NCBI GenBank assembly: GCA_946122785.1
Contig: CAMGYJ010000006.1
Span: 70,371,676-70,435,675, forward strand
Source: Linum tenue
Taxonomy: Eukaryota > Streptophyta > Magnoliopsida > Malpighiales > Linaceae
DNA: 64,000 bases
Direction of reading: 5' to 3'
Shown here in pieces: positions 21,495 through 33,514 of the stretch. Made by a program: the position numbers and the translations under genes. The notes under the pieces were generated by a model. It was not told the DNA's origin. It did not search any database and was given only the letters and a program-made list of their open reading frames with translations. The stretch's first letter is position 1; each line of letters starts with the position of its first letter.

Positions 21495-23906
21495 TCATTT
21501 CTCTTCATTGGAATGAACTGGAAAGCACAGGCATTTATCCTTCATCGCATCCGATTCACTTGCATACTCTTTGAACTTGTACTCCTGCAGCTGCCTCGAA
21601 GAAGACGGTACTTTCCCCTCACCGTAGCACTGACTACACAGGCTAAAACTCGACTTCATCTCCTTGAACCGGGAACCGATGATAGGGTACCTGCAAACCG
21701 AGCAGACATGGGAACCATGACGGTTTCTGTCCTCAGCTTCTAGCTTCACTAGGGTCGAAAGGATACCAAATCCCCAGTCTCGATCATCAAACATGACTTG
21801 GAACTCGTTGAATGACACCATGGAGGAATCAGTTTCTCCATGAACCTCCAGGATTTCGCTGATTCCTTGAGACGGAAGGTACATAGCTCTTAACAGCTTG
21901 ATGTACCCTACAGCATCAACTCTCTTGATCTGAGAACCTCCTTCATTCACAGGCCGCCATAGTAGAGCATCGAAGGCAACCCGCTTCCTCTTCTCGGGGC
22001 TACCACTGCATAGGGGTGCAAGAACAGCAAAGAACATACCCAGATCAACCCTTCCTGAACCCGACTCATCGAGAACCGAGAGTATTCTCTCGTTGATTCC
22101 TTTCACCGCTCCCTGGAAGATCTCGGGTTTCAGGAAATTAAGGAACTTTCTTAGAATCTCTTCCAAGTTAGGCTTCCGTATGGACTTCTCGGGTACACCC
22201 CCGCCAGAGTAAGAAACAGGTACATCGTTCTCTCTCATTTCCTTCTTCAGAAGATCCACATCACACCGATTCAACCGGGTGATCCTCTGGAAGGCTCTGA
22301 TTTGAAAGGCGTTGCGAAGCTCCTGTCTCTGTGTGGTTTTCTCGCCCAAGGTTTTGAACTTGGAGAGCTCCACGGTGATAAAAGGACCGTCACCGTTAGC
22401 AGTTCCATTGGGCTTGACTTTCTTCTTCTGCAGCTGCTTCAAGTGGTAGATAGCATCGTGCAACTCAACCCTATTGGTCATTTTCAGAGCCTTCTTAAGA
22501 GTTTTCTTTGCTTCCTCAGTTTCTCCAGCACCCAATAATGAAACTGCCATGTTCAGCTGAGCTCGCCAATGGTTTGGCCATAAAACCAGCACCCTGCTAT
22601 ACATTTCTGAAGCTCTCTGAAACCTACCCAAGTCCATGTAAAGCCCACCCAGATTATAGAGCGCATCCACATGTCCGGGTTTCAGATCTATAGCCTTCTG
22701 AAACACTTCTATAGCCTTCTCATCCTCTCCCATTGCATGCAAAGCAGAAGCTAAATCACAATGGGCATCGGCATAGTCTGGTTTCAGATAAATTGCCTCT
22801 TCCAAGGCCTTAACAGCTGCCCTGTATTCTCCCACCCCAAAAAGGGCACTACCTAACAACTTCAAAGCTCTATAATGTGTTGGACAAAGAATGGCAGCTT
22901 CTCTGTAATATTCACAAGCACTTAGAACCATACCTTCACCTTCCAGCGCAATGCCGAGATTAACATAAATCTGAGGCAACAAATATGTCCATTGATTCCC
23001 ACCTGCCTCAGCTGCCTCAAGTGCCAGCAAGAACTCCTCTTTGGCCTCTCTATATCTGCCTAGAACATACAGGCAATTCCCAGTTCGGAAATGCGGCCTC
23101 ACATCCATGGGCTGAAGCTCACAAGCTCTCTTGAAACTCACTAAAGCTTCCTTGAACAACTGATGCTCATACAAAACCCTCCCAATTGCCATATGACCAT
23201 CAAATGCTTCTTCTCTGGATCTAGCCCCATCAGCTCTAGTCCTCAAAGCTCCCAATTCCTTCACGAAGGATGCATAATCATGCCCGGCCTCTTCCCAGAT
23301 AATTCTCTTATCAGAGATCTCCGATGAGGGACCCAATTCCCTCGACCAACCGGCGTCGGAGTAACTATCAACGTTATCCCCCTTCAATTTCCCGTCTTTA
23401 GCCTGCTTGGCTTTCAACCTCTTGATCAAAATCTCCAAATCATCGACAATCTTCCAAGTATCGTCGAACACAATACCGTGGTTAGGAGAGACAGCCCACG
23501 CCGCAGTCCGCTGCTTCTTCTGCGCCTCAATTACTCTCTCGTCGGCAATCGACGACGACGCCTCCGCCGCTTCCGAGATCCCTTTGTTGTTGTCGTTGTT
23601 GTTATCGTCCAAATTGAGCTCCAGCTCCAGCGCGTCGAAGTCACGGTCGACGTCGCCGGCACCGTCGTCGTAGGTACGCAAAAGCCCCTCGTATGTCAAA
23701 CCTTTGTCCCCGTCGATGAACTCGCCGTACGTCCGAAACACCTCGTCGAGGATGGCATTGATTTGCTCCTCGCTGAATTTCACCCGGGGGTTAACGGCCA
23801 CCACCAGAGCCGACATTTCCTCCCTGTTGAGCCCGCCGTCGCTGTTGAGGTCGAACTGCTGGAAAATCCTCTTCACCTTCTCCGATCTGCTCCCTCTGGT
23901 GGCCAT
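21495..23906 (-). CDS. EF-hand, TPR and ZZ-finger protein (At1g05150/At2g32450 type)
   Basis: This is a single-exon gene of 803 residues. An N-terminal EF-hand has a canonical calcium loop (D19, N21, D23, G25, N27, E30 in FDLNSDGGLNREE), followed by a degenerate second one (DGDKGLTYEG, residues 65-74). After an acidic linker, residues about 228-490 are tetratricopeptide repeats with the usual 34-residue spacing, for example YADAHCDLASALHAMGEDEKAIEVFQKAIDLKPG. The C-terminal part has another calmodulin-like segment. It ends in a ZZ-type zinc finger: cysteines 735/738 (CSVC) and 757/760 (CSQC). Length, order and lack of introns match the Arabidopsis calcium-binding TPR family. The biochemical role is not established; a calcium-responsive scaffold is an inference. 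The start is fixed by the conserved MATRGSRSEKVKRIFQQFD. Confidence 0.95.
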   Translation of the reverse strand: MATRGSRSEKVKRIFQQFDLNSDGGLNREEMSALVVAVNPRVKFSEEQINAILDEVFRTYGEFIDGDKGLTYEGLLRTYDDGAGDVDRDFDALELELNLDDNNNDNNKGISEAAEASSSIADERVIEAQKKQRTAAWAVSPNHGIVFDDTWKIVDDLEILIKRLKAKQAKDGKLKGDNVDSYSDAGWSRELGPSSEISDKRIIWEEAGHDYASFVKELGALRTRADGARSREEAFDGHMAIGRVLYEHQLFKEALVSFKRACELQPMDVRPHFRTGNCLYVLGRYREAKEEFLLALEAAEAGGNQWTYLLPQIYVNLGIALEGEGMVLSACEYYREAAILCPTHYRALKLLGSALFGVGEYRAAVKALEEAIYLKPDYADAHCDLASALHAMGEDEKAIEVFQKAIDLKPGHVDALYNLGGLYMDLGRFQRASEMYSRVLVLWPNHWRAQLNMAVSLLGAGETEEAKKTLKKALKMTNRVELHDAIYHLKQLQKKKVKPNGTANGDGPFITVELSKFKTLGEKTTQRQELRNAFQIRAFQRITRLNRCDVDLLKKEMRENDVPVSYSGGGVPEKSIRKPNLEEILRKFLNFLKPEIFQGAVKGINERILSVLDESGSGRVDLGMFFAVLAPLCSGSPEKRKRVAFDALLWRPVNEGGSQIKRVDAVGYIKLLRAMYLPSQGISEILEVHGETDSSMVSFNEFQVMFDDRDWGFGILSTLVKLEAEDRNRHGSHVCSVCRYPIIGSRFKEMKSSFSLCSQCYGEGKVPSSSRQLQEYKFKEYASESDAMKDKCLCFPVHSNEEK

Positions 23907-24154
23907 TTCTTCTCCTTCCTCTCTCCCTCCCTCCTGTGATATTCCTAGGGCTGAGGTTCGGGAGACGGGAGAAGACGAATTACAGCGAAATTAGGAGGAA
24001 ATGAGAATTTTACAGAGAAGTGGAGGAATTGGGAAATTTTTACAATCTCTTAATCAACGCAGAGCTACACAGAGGAAATGGAACAAGGAAACAGTCTCTC
24101 TCTCTTTCTCTTCTCCCTCCCTCCCGCTTTCTTCCTCTGAAATCGGCAGAATCC

Positions 24155-24164
24155 TAGGGTTTAA
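24155..24164 (-). promoter_or_regulatory. Telo-box in the leader/promoter of the EF-hand/TPR gene
   Basis: TAGGGTTTAA on the plus strand is TTAAACCCTA in the direction of the gene, about 250 bases upstream of its ATG. It is set in a CT/GA-rich leader (24090-24135) typical of plant 5' UTRs. Confidence 0.5.
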
Positions 24165-24511
24165 GATTAGGGATTTTCCCGCTCTCATTGCCGTTTCTGG
24201 AAACCTTGGAAGGGGAAAGGAAGAAGAAGCTAAGGGAGAGTCTTTTCTTTCTCCTTCTTGCTTTCCCTTTCCTTTTCCTTTTCCTTGTCCTTAAAAACTT
24301 TTTTTTTTGTATTTTTTCCCTTTTCCGCTTTTCTTCAGGAGAATTTTTTTTATCGACCTCTAATCGACAGCTGGTAGTGAAGAATTTTTTTTTGGTTGTT
24401 ACTAATTTACCTAATAAATAAATAAAATTCTATAGGGACTACTTCGGTCTCTACTGATTATTAATAATTTTTCATTATGAAATTATTAATTTCGTGTTTT
24501 CCTAAAGAACC

Positions 24512-24897
24512 AAGGTTGTTAAACCCCTATTGAATCCCTAGTTGGACCCGGTCTGACCCGGGTCGAGCTTCAAAACGGTCTCCAAAAAGTTCTCCGGTCT
24601 GACCCTCAAAGTGGAAGAAGAAGAAGAGAGGAGGAAGAGAGGAAGATGAACGAAGGAAGGAAAATGGTGGGTGGGTCATGGAAGTTAGATATATTTGTTT
24701 TGGGGAAAATAAGTTTTTAATACATATATGTAAGATAAATATTATTTTAATTACTAAATATTAAATTACTATCTTATTTGTATATATATTTAGTAAACGT
24801 CTAAAACGGCTCAAACCGGCCGGACCCCGATCAGACAATTAAACTTCAAACTCCTTACTTAACAAGTGCAATGACATAAACCGGTTTGACAACCTTG
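24512..24897. mobile_element. MITE with CAAGGTTGT inverted ends (386 bp)
   Basis: The ends CAAGGTTGTTAAACC and GGTTTGACAACCTTG are near-perfect inverted repeats. GC-rich words (GACCCGGTCTGACCCGGG) lie near one end and CCGGCCGGACCCCG near the other. The flanks do not give a clear 8-bp duplication. The end sequence is common among plant hAT-like MITEs. It sits in the promoter-distal region of the EF-hand/TPR gene. Confidence 0.65.
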
Positions 24898-25743
24898 TTT
24901 ATATCACAGGGAATCCTTAGTTGAAATGAATGAATGATTGAAAATTTTAGAAAAATTATTATTGATAGCCTAGTTTGATTGTACCCCTAAAATGAATGTT
25001 TAATTGTCTTGATTACCATATGTCAACACGAAGGTTTCATTTGGAAAAAAATAAATTTTGATTAGTATATTTATACGTGAAATAATGTAAGCAAAGTGAG
25101 AAAATAGTCATGTTATAGTTTGGGATGACGTATAATTAATTTAGCTACTAAAAAATACATTAAGAATATAATAAAAATTATTGATATATCCATTAAATCA
25201 TATGTTATCGCAAATATTAACTTCATAAATTCATCTAATCAACTGAACTCACTATTATGAAGAGAACCAGAATCGCTTTTTCATTTTACATGTCATAATT
25301 GAAGCTATTTTTTGAACCACTAAGATAAATATATCAAAGAAATTGTTTACTTATTAGTCTATAAATCCTCTCCAAAATCGAAAAGCTGTCCCTAGTAACG
25401 AATTTCTTGTATGAAGTATTAATAATTATAAAGTATTCTTTGAGACATGAAGCAGCAAAACTATGACTCTGTCTGTCTCTACCAAGTTAGGTAATTATTT
25501 GTTGTGTTTTTTTCCCCCTGCTGTAAACAGCCTCAACATAGACCTAGTTAGAATGTGATCCCAAGGCACATGCTTTGACCAAAATAACAACTAATTGTTT
25601 TGTTAGAATTTATTTATTTATGCTAATTACAATCTTGCTTGCCGTCTCATTGTTGTATGGTATCGATCTGGCTGTGGGCCTATCGACCGTCAGTTGGCTA
25701 GTGGTGGGCTGAAAATGGATCCGTGAGTAAAGCGCTCGGGCCA
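24898..25743. other. AT-rich intergenic sequence
   Basis: I see no coding frame or repeat of note between the MITE and the target-site duplication of the L1 element. Confidence 0.6.
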
Positions 25744-27397
25744 AGCTGGCCCACCTTTTTTCTAACCGCAAAATCATCTTTAATCTTTTATTCCACCAAC
25801 CGATACAAAGAAACAATATTACACTCCCTACACTTTTTATAGGAAATCAGAAATTAGATTAATATACTAATCCAATTATCTGGAAGAAAATATCTAGCTA
25901 GCGATCGAGCAACCAAATCAGCTCTAACATTAAGTTTTCGAGAGATCGCTTTGACCTTGACTTATGGGTTTGCTTTTAGAATTGAGATCATTGATCCAAT
26001 CCAAGCTGCTCCTCGCCATGGCCAACTTCCAAAATCGTGATTGAGGGCTTGCAGTCAGATTTTACTATACATTCAGCGCCATATTGTTTTAGCTAATTTG
26101 AGACCTTCCAAAAGAGCTTTTGTTTCGACTTCGAGCGGGATTGAATAAAGGAGGGTATCATTTCGCCCATCACACACTTGTCATGGTGGTTAATGACCAC
26201 AACACCATAAGCCGCCGGCTGGGAGTCGCTTAAGAACGACCCATCATAGTGAATCATCAAATTGTGATTGCTTGGCGGTGAAGAAGTAGATGAGTGGGAT
26301 CCCCTAAGCTGAATAGATGTAGAGACGAGCAGGGGCGTCTTCGGGCATGTTGTCCATTCAATGAATTCCTTATAAGTTTTCATAATAACGTTCGGATGCC
26401 AAGGGATCCGATTCTTGAAGACACATTCATTCCTTGCCTTCCAGATATACCAGCAGAGAAAGATAAAATGTGTCAGAGTTCCTGGTTGAATAGCATCCTT
26501 GGGGTTGTACAACCAATCCAGGAAAGCTGTAGACTGAGATGGAATAGGAAGGTTTGGGAAGATAATATTCCATGATTCCCTTGCATGATTACGAAAGAAG
26601 AGCCTGTGGAACAGGGACTCAATGGGGAATTGGCACACTTGGCATGTTGTGTTGGGTGATAATTTCCTAAAGAAGAGTCTCTCTTTCCTTGCAGACCATT
26701 CCTAGAGCATCTCGAGATGAAGAATTTGAGTTTTGGAGGGATATCCAGACGCCACATCCATTTTCATTTCTCCATGCTGCCCATTGTTTGAGGCTCAGTT
26801 GAGAATAAGTGAACTGCATGGTAGGCCGACTTGACGGAGAAATTGTCTTTTTCATTTAATCTCCACGCCCAGAAGTCATTGGAATCCAAATCCCCAATAG
26901 GAATTCTCAAGATAGCCTCCATCTTAGAACCAGAGACATGCCCCTGGATTAAGTCATAATTCCACTTCTTTCCCTCCGTCAATCCAAGTATTGACTCTCA
27001 TGTGATTCTGTGGTCCACTTTGAATGCTTGCTTTAGGAAGGAATGAGACCCATGGGTCCTGATCAATCCATGTATCATCCCCTGATTCAATCACTCTAAT
27101 TGCTCACAGATCAATGACTTTCTTAGACTCCCAAAGACTAGCCCAGATCCATGATGGTTTGCTCCCTTTTTTTGTCGAAAGGAAGTTCCCTCAAGGGAAA
27201 TAGAGTCCTTTGAGGAGGCGACTCCATAAGACATCTGGATTAGTAAGAAGTCTCCACGCTTGTTGGCCAGATTGAAATCTCTAAAACTTCGGAAACCCAA
27301 ACCTCCTTCTGACTTTGGGGCACAAAGAACTTTCTTTATACACCAATGGAGATTACTTTTTTCCATCGATCCTGACCACAAGAAATTGCTGAGAAGT

Positions 27398-29318
27398 TGA
27401 CTCGCTTCTACCGTCACACTAGAAAATGATCAAGTGTAACCAGTGGCGGATACATGGGGCTTTACGGGTGTCCCGGGACACCCCTAAAATTTGGGAAAAC
27501 GATTATCCAATCCCCGATAGTAGTTTCGTATGAATAAAAAAATTATAATTGGTAATCCGGGACACCCTTAAATTTTGAAAAATAATTATCCTGTCCTCGG
27601 TATTAGTTTGCGTATGATTAAAAATATATAAGTAGTACTCTGTGTTATTCAAATCTAGGACACTACTATTATTAAACATATTCTCTAGGTTGCAACTCAT
27701 TTGTTATTCTATTTTAACCACCATGTAATAGTAAAAACACTATTCTTTATTCTCAATTATTTTCAGAACCTAACTATTAAACTCATTCGAGCTATCCTTA
27801 GTTTGAATTGCTTTTATAGGTATACTACAAGAGTTGAAAGAGTCTTTCAAATTTGAGTTACATAAGGAACAATGTTAGAAATTGAATATGCGATCAGCTC
27901 GTGAATTATTGTCTAATATGGTATATTTGCACTAATCGGATATTATTTTATTTATGAATTATTTAATTAAATTATTAATTTAATTTTTAGAAGAGGACAC
28001 CCCTATAAAAAAATTCTGGATCCGCCACTGAGTGTAACCACCTACTAGGGCGTAGTATAGCGGGTTTGGGTTTTAATGTCAACCCGGGTCCTAAGTGTGA
28101 TGACTACTCCATGAGTTCTTATTATTTAGCAATGAAAGTGTAGTGAAGGTCCAAATAAACAAGCAAGCAAAACAGTAAAAGGTTGTTTTCAAGTTGAGAG
28201 AGGTCACCCGGATATGGTTCCCCCTAGAATGCAGTTAAGCTAGATTATAATTTGCCAAGTTCGAATTCAAAGGTAGTTATACTGCAGGAGGTTCTTAAAC
28301 AGTTGGCAGTCTCGACTAAAGGTCTCCAGACCCTCTCTGAGTCCCCAGCGTGCGACTAACCTCCACCGGAGTAAACAGATTGAGGCCCTAACGAACCAAA
28401 CCTCCATTACCGAAGTAAATCCGGTACAGAATAGTGAATTGACTCCTCGAATAAAGTCGTCAATTCACTACCTTCAATCAAGGGTGCTCTATCAACCTAG
28501 GCAGATATTCTCTTTCTAGGTCAAAGCAGAAACAATAGGAATTTGATCAGGATTCATGCCATTCAACAAATCAGACCTCAATTGAATATAATCAAATCAA
28601 TGGATTCATACTCGGGTTCATACAATCAGACCTAACATACAAATCTAGGGTTCTTCATGCCCAGGTGAAAGTGGAAGTTACTCCATAGAGAGAGAAGCAA
28701 ACTTTAGCTCAAAAGCAGAAATCATGTTGTGAAGAATGGGGTTCTGCTTCTGGGCGGCAATCGGCACTCCTCCAAGCGTTGTCCGAGCTCCACTGATGAT
28801 GACGATCGATCTAACGCGCTTGGGAACTCTGGTTCGTCGCTTTCTTTCTCTAAAACTCGGAACCCTTCAAACTTGCTCTTCTTTTCCCTTAAGAACCTGC
28901 CATTCGCGATCCCCGGTCAGAATCCCCGGTCTGGTATTTTAGGTGTCCGGCCGGGGATTTTTGAAATGCACCGCGTTGGCAGAGGATTAATCCCCGATCG
29001 AGGTCAAGAGTACCCGATCGGGGATTTAAGCATTCCGTCCGGGACCCTCCTGGGATTTCAGCTTTTCCCCGGCCTCTCCTTGCCTTATACCCGGCCGGGT
29101 ATTTCCACTCCTGGCCGGGTATTTTGCTCCTCCAGCTCCCTTTTACTCCAACGGTCTCCCTTTGACCCGAAACTCGATTCCTCGCCTCCACGTCAACGCC
29201 AAATCCTGAAATGTGACATAAACACACAACCTAGCGTGAAATCGGCTTAAACACGAGAATCAAAATCTCAAACGGCTCAAGAATGGAGGTAAAAATATGT
29301 GCAATTAACGGTCTATTA
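27398..29318 (-). repeat. 3' LTR of the Athila-like element, interrupted by a hAT
   Basis: It matches 33515-34843 along its length, except for the 590-bp hAT insertion and its 8-bp duplication (27441-28038). Without these it is about 1323 bp, against 1329 bp for the other copy. The outer end reads TGACTCGC on the plus strand. The inner end is TATTA where TGAT would be usual for the lineage, suggesting terminal decay. Confidence 0.9.
27441..28030. mobile_element. hAT-type non-autonomous element, CAGTGGCGGA family, copy A (590 bp)
   Basis: The termini are CAGTGGCGGAT and ATCCGCCACTG with a perfect 8-bp target duplication AGTGTAAC (27433-27440 and 28031-28038). The empty site is visible in the other LTR copy near 33553-33560. 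The subterminal word GTCCCGGGAC is shared with the element at 53040. I see no coding domain. It is the youngest insertion at this locus, because it sits in the LTR of an element that itself lies in the L1. Confidence 0.95.
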
Positions 29319-30718
29319 AATTCCCCCACACTTAACCGTTTGCTTGTCCCCAATCAAACCTAACTCAAACTAATGCAGCTCTCCAGACCTCTATAGCAAC
29401 AAACAACCCCGATCGTTGGTAGAGGACGTTCTAGATCATTAAGCAACTTACGAGGTCAACCGACGCACAAGTCATCTCTTAACTTCTTCGGCGAGAACAC
29501 TAGTCTCGAATCGGCATCATGGCAAATAGTGATTAGAGGAAAAATGAGTCGTGGACAAAGGGACTCTATAAAACAAAAGGTCATGGACTCACATTTTTCA
29601 AGGTGCTCTTATTTCTTTTTGAAGATGGTTGGAACCCCCTATTTTTTCATTTTTTTCCTGTTTTTTTTCTTTTTCTTATTTTTTTCAAGGGTTCCAACCC
29701 GATTTTCAGAAAATGGGGCTCCCACCTTGCAAAGGTTTTGTGGGAACCCGGCTCTTACCGGCCATGCCGGGAGCAGCTCTTACCGGCCATGCCAGGAGCG
29801 GATGTCTCGAGTCTCGTGTGGGGGAAAGGAATGTAAGGGGCTGGAGGTAGTATGTGGAAATTGGGAATGAATTCTCGTCTCCCCTTACACACTTTCTCCC
29901 TATTCGCTTGGGAGACGTTATTTTAAATCACAGTTTCGAGCATCTTTTTCTTCAAAACATGATACAGGAGTCCATGATAGGTAGAGAGTCCACAATACCA
30001 CACAATTCAAGGTCCTAGGATCACTAATTCACACAATCAACCAACACAATATGAAGAAGAGAGGAGACTTTTTAAATGCATCAACATCCTCCATAGTGCT
30101 ACACTACCTCCCTAGGTTGCATGCTACTATAGAGACTGTCAATTCAAAGCATACTGAGCAGGCAATTGCAAGGAACACGTACTTGGATCCCTCAAATTTA
30201 AAAATTTGGACAGTGGACTAGGCTCCAAGCACACAAACAGATCTAAGCAGTCAAAATAGAACACCCCACACTTAAGTTCGACATTTCCCTCAATGGAGAA
30301 GGGGAAGGATAAGGGGAATGATGTTACCGGTATGAGCAGACTGCAGTGGGACTGGAAGGTGGACAAGTCGGAGTGAAGAGGACTGGAAATGGGACCAGTC
30401 GGTGCAAAGGCACAGCTAAAGGGAACAGAAGAACTCAAACACAATATGTTAGGTCCAGTTGTCAGCCCAATAGTACATCAACCAAAAGAAAAGAAAATAA
30501 AATAAACCAAAACACAAGACAGTTTGCACTCCGAATCAAACAAAAGCAACACAAGACGGGCAATGAGTACAGCCTACTCGAACCCGGTGAAGTCGTGCAA
30601 CTGACTCGAACACGACACAAAACAAAGAGAAAAGGGAAAATAAATGCAAACCGTGGTGGGGTTGCCTCGCCACAAGCGCTTCTTTACCGTCTTTTAGCTG
30701 GACGCCCACGGTGGATGC
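29319..30718 (-). other. 3' non-coding part of the Athila-like element, with polypurine tract
   Basis: The polypurine tract is at 29319-29333 (AAATTCCCCCACACT on the plus strand), directly before the 3' LTR. The rest holds poly-T runs (29630-29690), a 25-bp direct repeat based on GCTCTTACCGGCCATGCC (29751-29802) and no domain I recognise. Athila elements often have a long non-coding or env-like stretch here. Confidence 0.7.
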
Positions 30719-31824
30719 TCAGAGGGGTGCAGGAACAAGTGTCTCCAAGAGCGGATCCACATCGCTCTTGAGGTACAGCTTCAGATGGTGACCATGCACC
30801 CGACGGGTGTGACCACCAGTATTTGTCAGCTCGACCTGGCCATCCGACAGGATGCAAGCGAGCGAGTACTCGGATGGCCAGGGTGGTCGTGGTTCAGGAG
30901 GTGGAACCAGCTCATAGTGGTCGCCACCTTTCTTCCGAGCAGGCTTAGCAACCTACGACTTCGCCCGCCACTCTCCCTTGATCGTTTTGTTTGGCAGGGA
31001 GTCCGATGGGAGTGGCGACGAAGGATTGAGAGGGGGATCCTGCAAAACGAGAGGCACAGAAGGATACACGACAGGCTCGTGCACCTGATGAGAAATAGCA
31101 TGCACAGGCGAGGCAGCAAGCATATTATTATCAACGATAGAGAAAGTTATTTGCTCCTTGCCATCTTTCAAGACCAAAGTCCCATCCTGGACATCTATGA
31201 GGGCCCAGGCGGTGGCTAGGAAGGGCTTCCTAGAATAAGGGGCACTTCTGTGTCTTCATCGATGTCTAAGACAACAAAGTCCACAGGATAACAAAATTTG
31301 CCAACCTTAACTAGGAGGTCTTCCACTATAACCCTAGGATGAACCACAGATTGATCAGCCAATTGAATACTCATCCTAGTTGGGTTGGGTTCACCTAGGC
31401 CTAGTTTTTTGAACAATTTGTATGGGATAACATTGATACTAACACCTAGATCCGCCAGGGACCTCTCTACATGTAGTTTGCCAATGGTGCAAGAGATAGT
31501 GAAATTACCTGGGTCCTTCTGCTTTTCTGGAAGCTTGCTCTGCAGAATGGCCGAGCACTTCTCGCTCAGCATCACTGTTGAGAGATCCCCAAGTCTCTTT
31601 TTATCGGTAAGGATATCCTTCATGAATTTTACGTACTTGGGCATCTTCGACAATGCCTCCACGAACGGTAGGCTGATGTTGACCTGCTTCAGCATTGCCA
31701 TGAATTTGGCAAACTCAGTCTCCAGCTTGTCCTTGTGTAGTCGAGTGGGGAAGGAAAGCTGGGAAACATGCTCCTTAACCACTGGCTGTGGCTTGGGAGC
31801 AGGTGCTTCCTTCTCCATCCCCAC
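30719..31824 (-). pseudogene. Athila-like protease joined to an integrase C-terminal tail
   Basis: The frame from 31824 encodes a retropepsin region: EFAKFMAMLKQVNISLPFVEALSKMP, then LADLGVSINVIPY, where Asp of LADLG is the expected catalytic residue, and LILGSPS. A frameshift near 31210 follows. Protease-flanking sequence continues (LVLKDGKEQITFSIVDNN) and passes, with no RT, RNase H or integrase core, into a tail with GQVELTNT..HTRRVHGHHLKLYL ending at a stop at 30719-30721. That tail resembles the integrase end (VNGQRLKHY type) of Athila polyproteins. The deletion junction lies roughly at 30950-31050. Confidence 0.8.
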
Positions 31825-31984
31825 CTCTGCAACGTTGGATGGAAGTGCTGAAGCTTGTAGTGGCTCCTCCTGCTTGGCTGGGGCAGGTACAGCCGATGTT
31901 GGCTTGCCATTACTGGTAGTGATGGCATTCAGCTGCTGGTGAGGCTCCCGCGGATTGGGGACGGTGGTGGCAGGATGAGTTCAC

Positions 31985-33260
31985 GGTGCCCTGGTATTAT
32001 TTTGACGAGTTATTCCTCCAATCTGATTTTGGAGGTCCTGTAATATGACACCTTGGTTTCTCTGGCCTGCCTCAAGTGAGGCAATGTTCTGGTCCATCCT
32101 AGCAAAATTCGCTTGGCTGGTATTCATGAATGCCGCCAGAATATTTTTCAGCTCGCTCACCTGATTATCTAGGGCTGGAGCTGCTGGTGGCTCGGCATAC
32201 TGGTGTTGCGGCTGCTGAAATGGTTGCCCCTGTCTGGGATGGTAAGGCTGCCTCTGCTGAAAACCACCAGCTGGTGCTGGGAAACCAGGTGGTTTAGGGG
32301 TGTTGCTATTATTCCAGGAGAAGTTGGGATGCTGGCGCCACCCTTCATTATATGTTCCGCTGTAAGGGTCAAGGCGCCGAGCATTGCGATGAAGTCCAAC
32401 TGCTACTGGGGTGTAGAAGACTCCCTCATAGCCTGGCAGTCTTCCACCAGATGGTTCGAACTCTCAGACCACTGGCACTGTGCAATTGAAGGCCCGACCA
32501 AAACTCTGCCCGGAATAAGACTGTTGGGCTGCTTCAATGTCTGGACCAACTCGACCACCTCCCGCTCTAGCCCGGACCTGGCTTCCATGGCGTGCACACC
32601 ACGATCCCGGGAACTCCTGCTTCTGGTGCTCTGCCCCCAAGAGTGATCCCTGGCAGCCAAGGTACTGATCATCTGGTTCAGTTCGGGTGGAGTCTTAGTG
32701 AGAATATCCCCTCCTGGGCATAGAGACTCGATCACCCTCTGACTTTCTGGGGCCAGAGCGCTGTAGAAATTCCCCACTGTGAAAGCATCACTGAAACCGT
32801 GATGGGGACATTGCCAGAAGAACCCTGAGTACCGTTCCCAGGCATCACGAAGAGACTCATCTGGCTCCTGGCGGAAATGAGTAATCTCCCGCCGAATCTC
32901 TGTAGTCTTTGATGCCGGATAATACTTGTGCACGAACTTGTTGGCCAGGTCGTCCCACGATGTGATGGATAGTGGGTTCTGGGTCTCTAACCACCTCTTC
33001 GCATGCCCCGCCAGAGAATGGGGGAAGAGGTGCATGCAGATCACATCATCGGGTACACCATTCATCTTGAACCCATTTGTCAGCTGCAGGAACCGGGAAA
33101 GATGCACCCTCGCCTCCTCATCCTTCAAGCCATGGAACTGAATAGAGGATGTAATAAGTTGGATCCAACATGGATTGATCTCAAAATTGTTCGCGGGAAT
33201 GGGCGGATATAGGATGACAGGGCGGATATCAGCGACCCGTGGAGTGTAGTAGTACTCCAT
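31985..33260 (-). pseudogene. gag: Athila-like gag, frameshifted
   Basis: The first frame (33260-32403, 285 residues) starts MEYYYTPRVADIRPVI and contains the retrotransposon gag core: IQFHGLKDEEARVHLSRFLQLT, LFPHSLAGHAKRWLE and WDDLANKFVHKYYP, typical of Athila/Tat capsids. It is interrupted near 32400; the glutamine-rich C-terminal part (PAGGFQQRQPYHPRQG) continues in another frame to about 31985. The true start may lie slightly upstream, because the frame is open. Confidence 0.88.
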
Positions 33261-33490
33261 GGTAGGACCCGGCGGGGGTGGTGGATGATGAGCCCCATCT
33301 GCTTGGGGGACTCCGTTGTTTGTCAGGAATTGATTTACCGGGGGAACCTCCTGACTGGCTACGGGTCATGCACTATCTACACACACCCAAACAAGCAACC
33401 CGTGAAGGCACAAGTGGGACAAAGCAACCAAACAATGCGAAAAAGAAAAGCTAAATTAACAGAAACCACGTTTCTTCAACAACCTAGCCG

Positions 33491-33508
33491 TCCCCAGCAA
33501 CGGCGCCA
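33491..33508 (-). promoter_or_regulatory. Primer-binding site of the Athila-like element (tRNA-Asp type)
   Basis: The minus strand reads TGGCGCCGTTGCTGGGGA, complementary to the 3' end of plant tRNA-Asp with one mismatch. It lies a few bases inside the right-hand LTR, so that LTR is the 5' one. Confidence 0.9.
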
Positions 33509-33514
33509 AAAACT

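Noticed and set aside
23407..23994. Plus-strand frames opposite the EF-hand/TPR gene
   Set aside because: Shadow frames of a well-supported coding sequence.
30785..31219. Plus-strand frame of 144 residues in the Athila-like element
   Set aside because: The minus strand at this place encodes recognisable protease-flanking and integrase-tail sequence.
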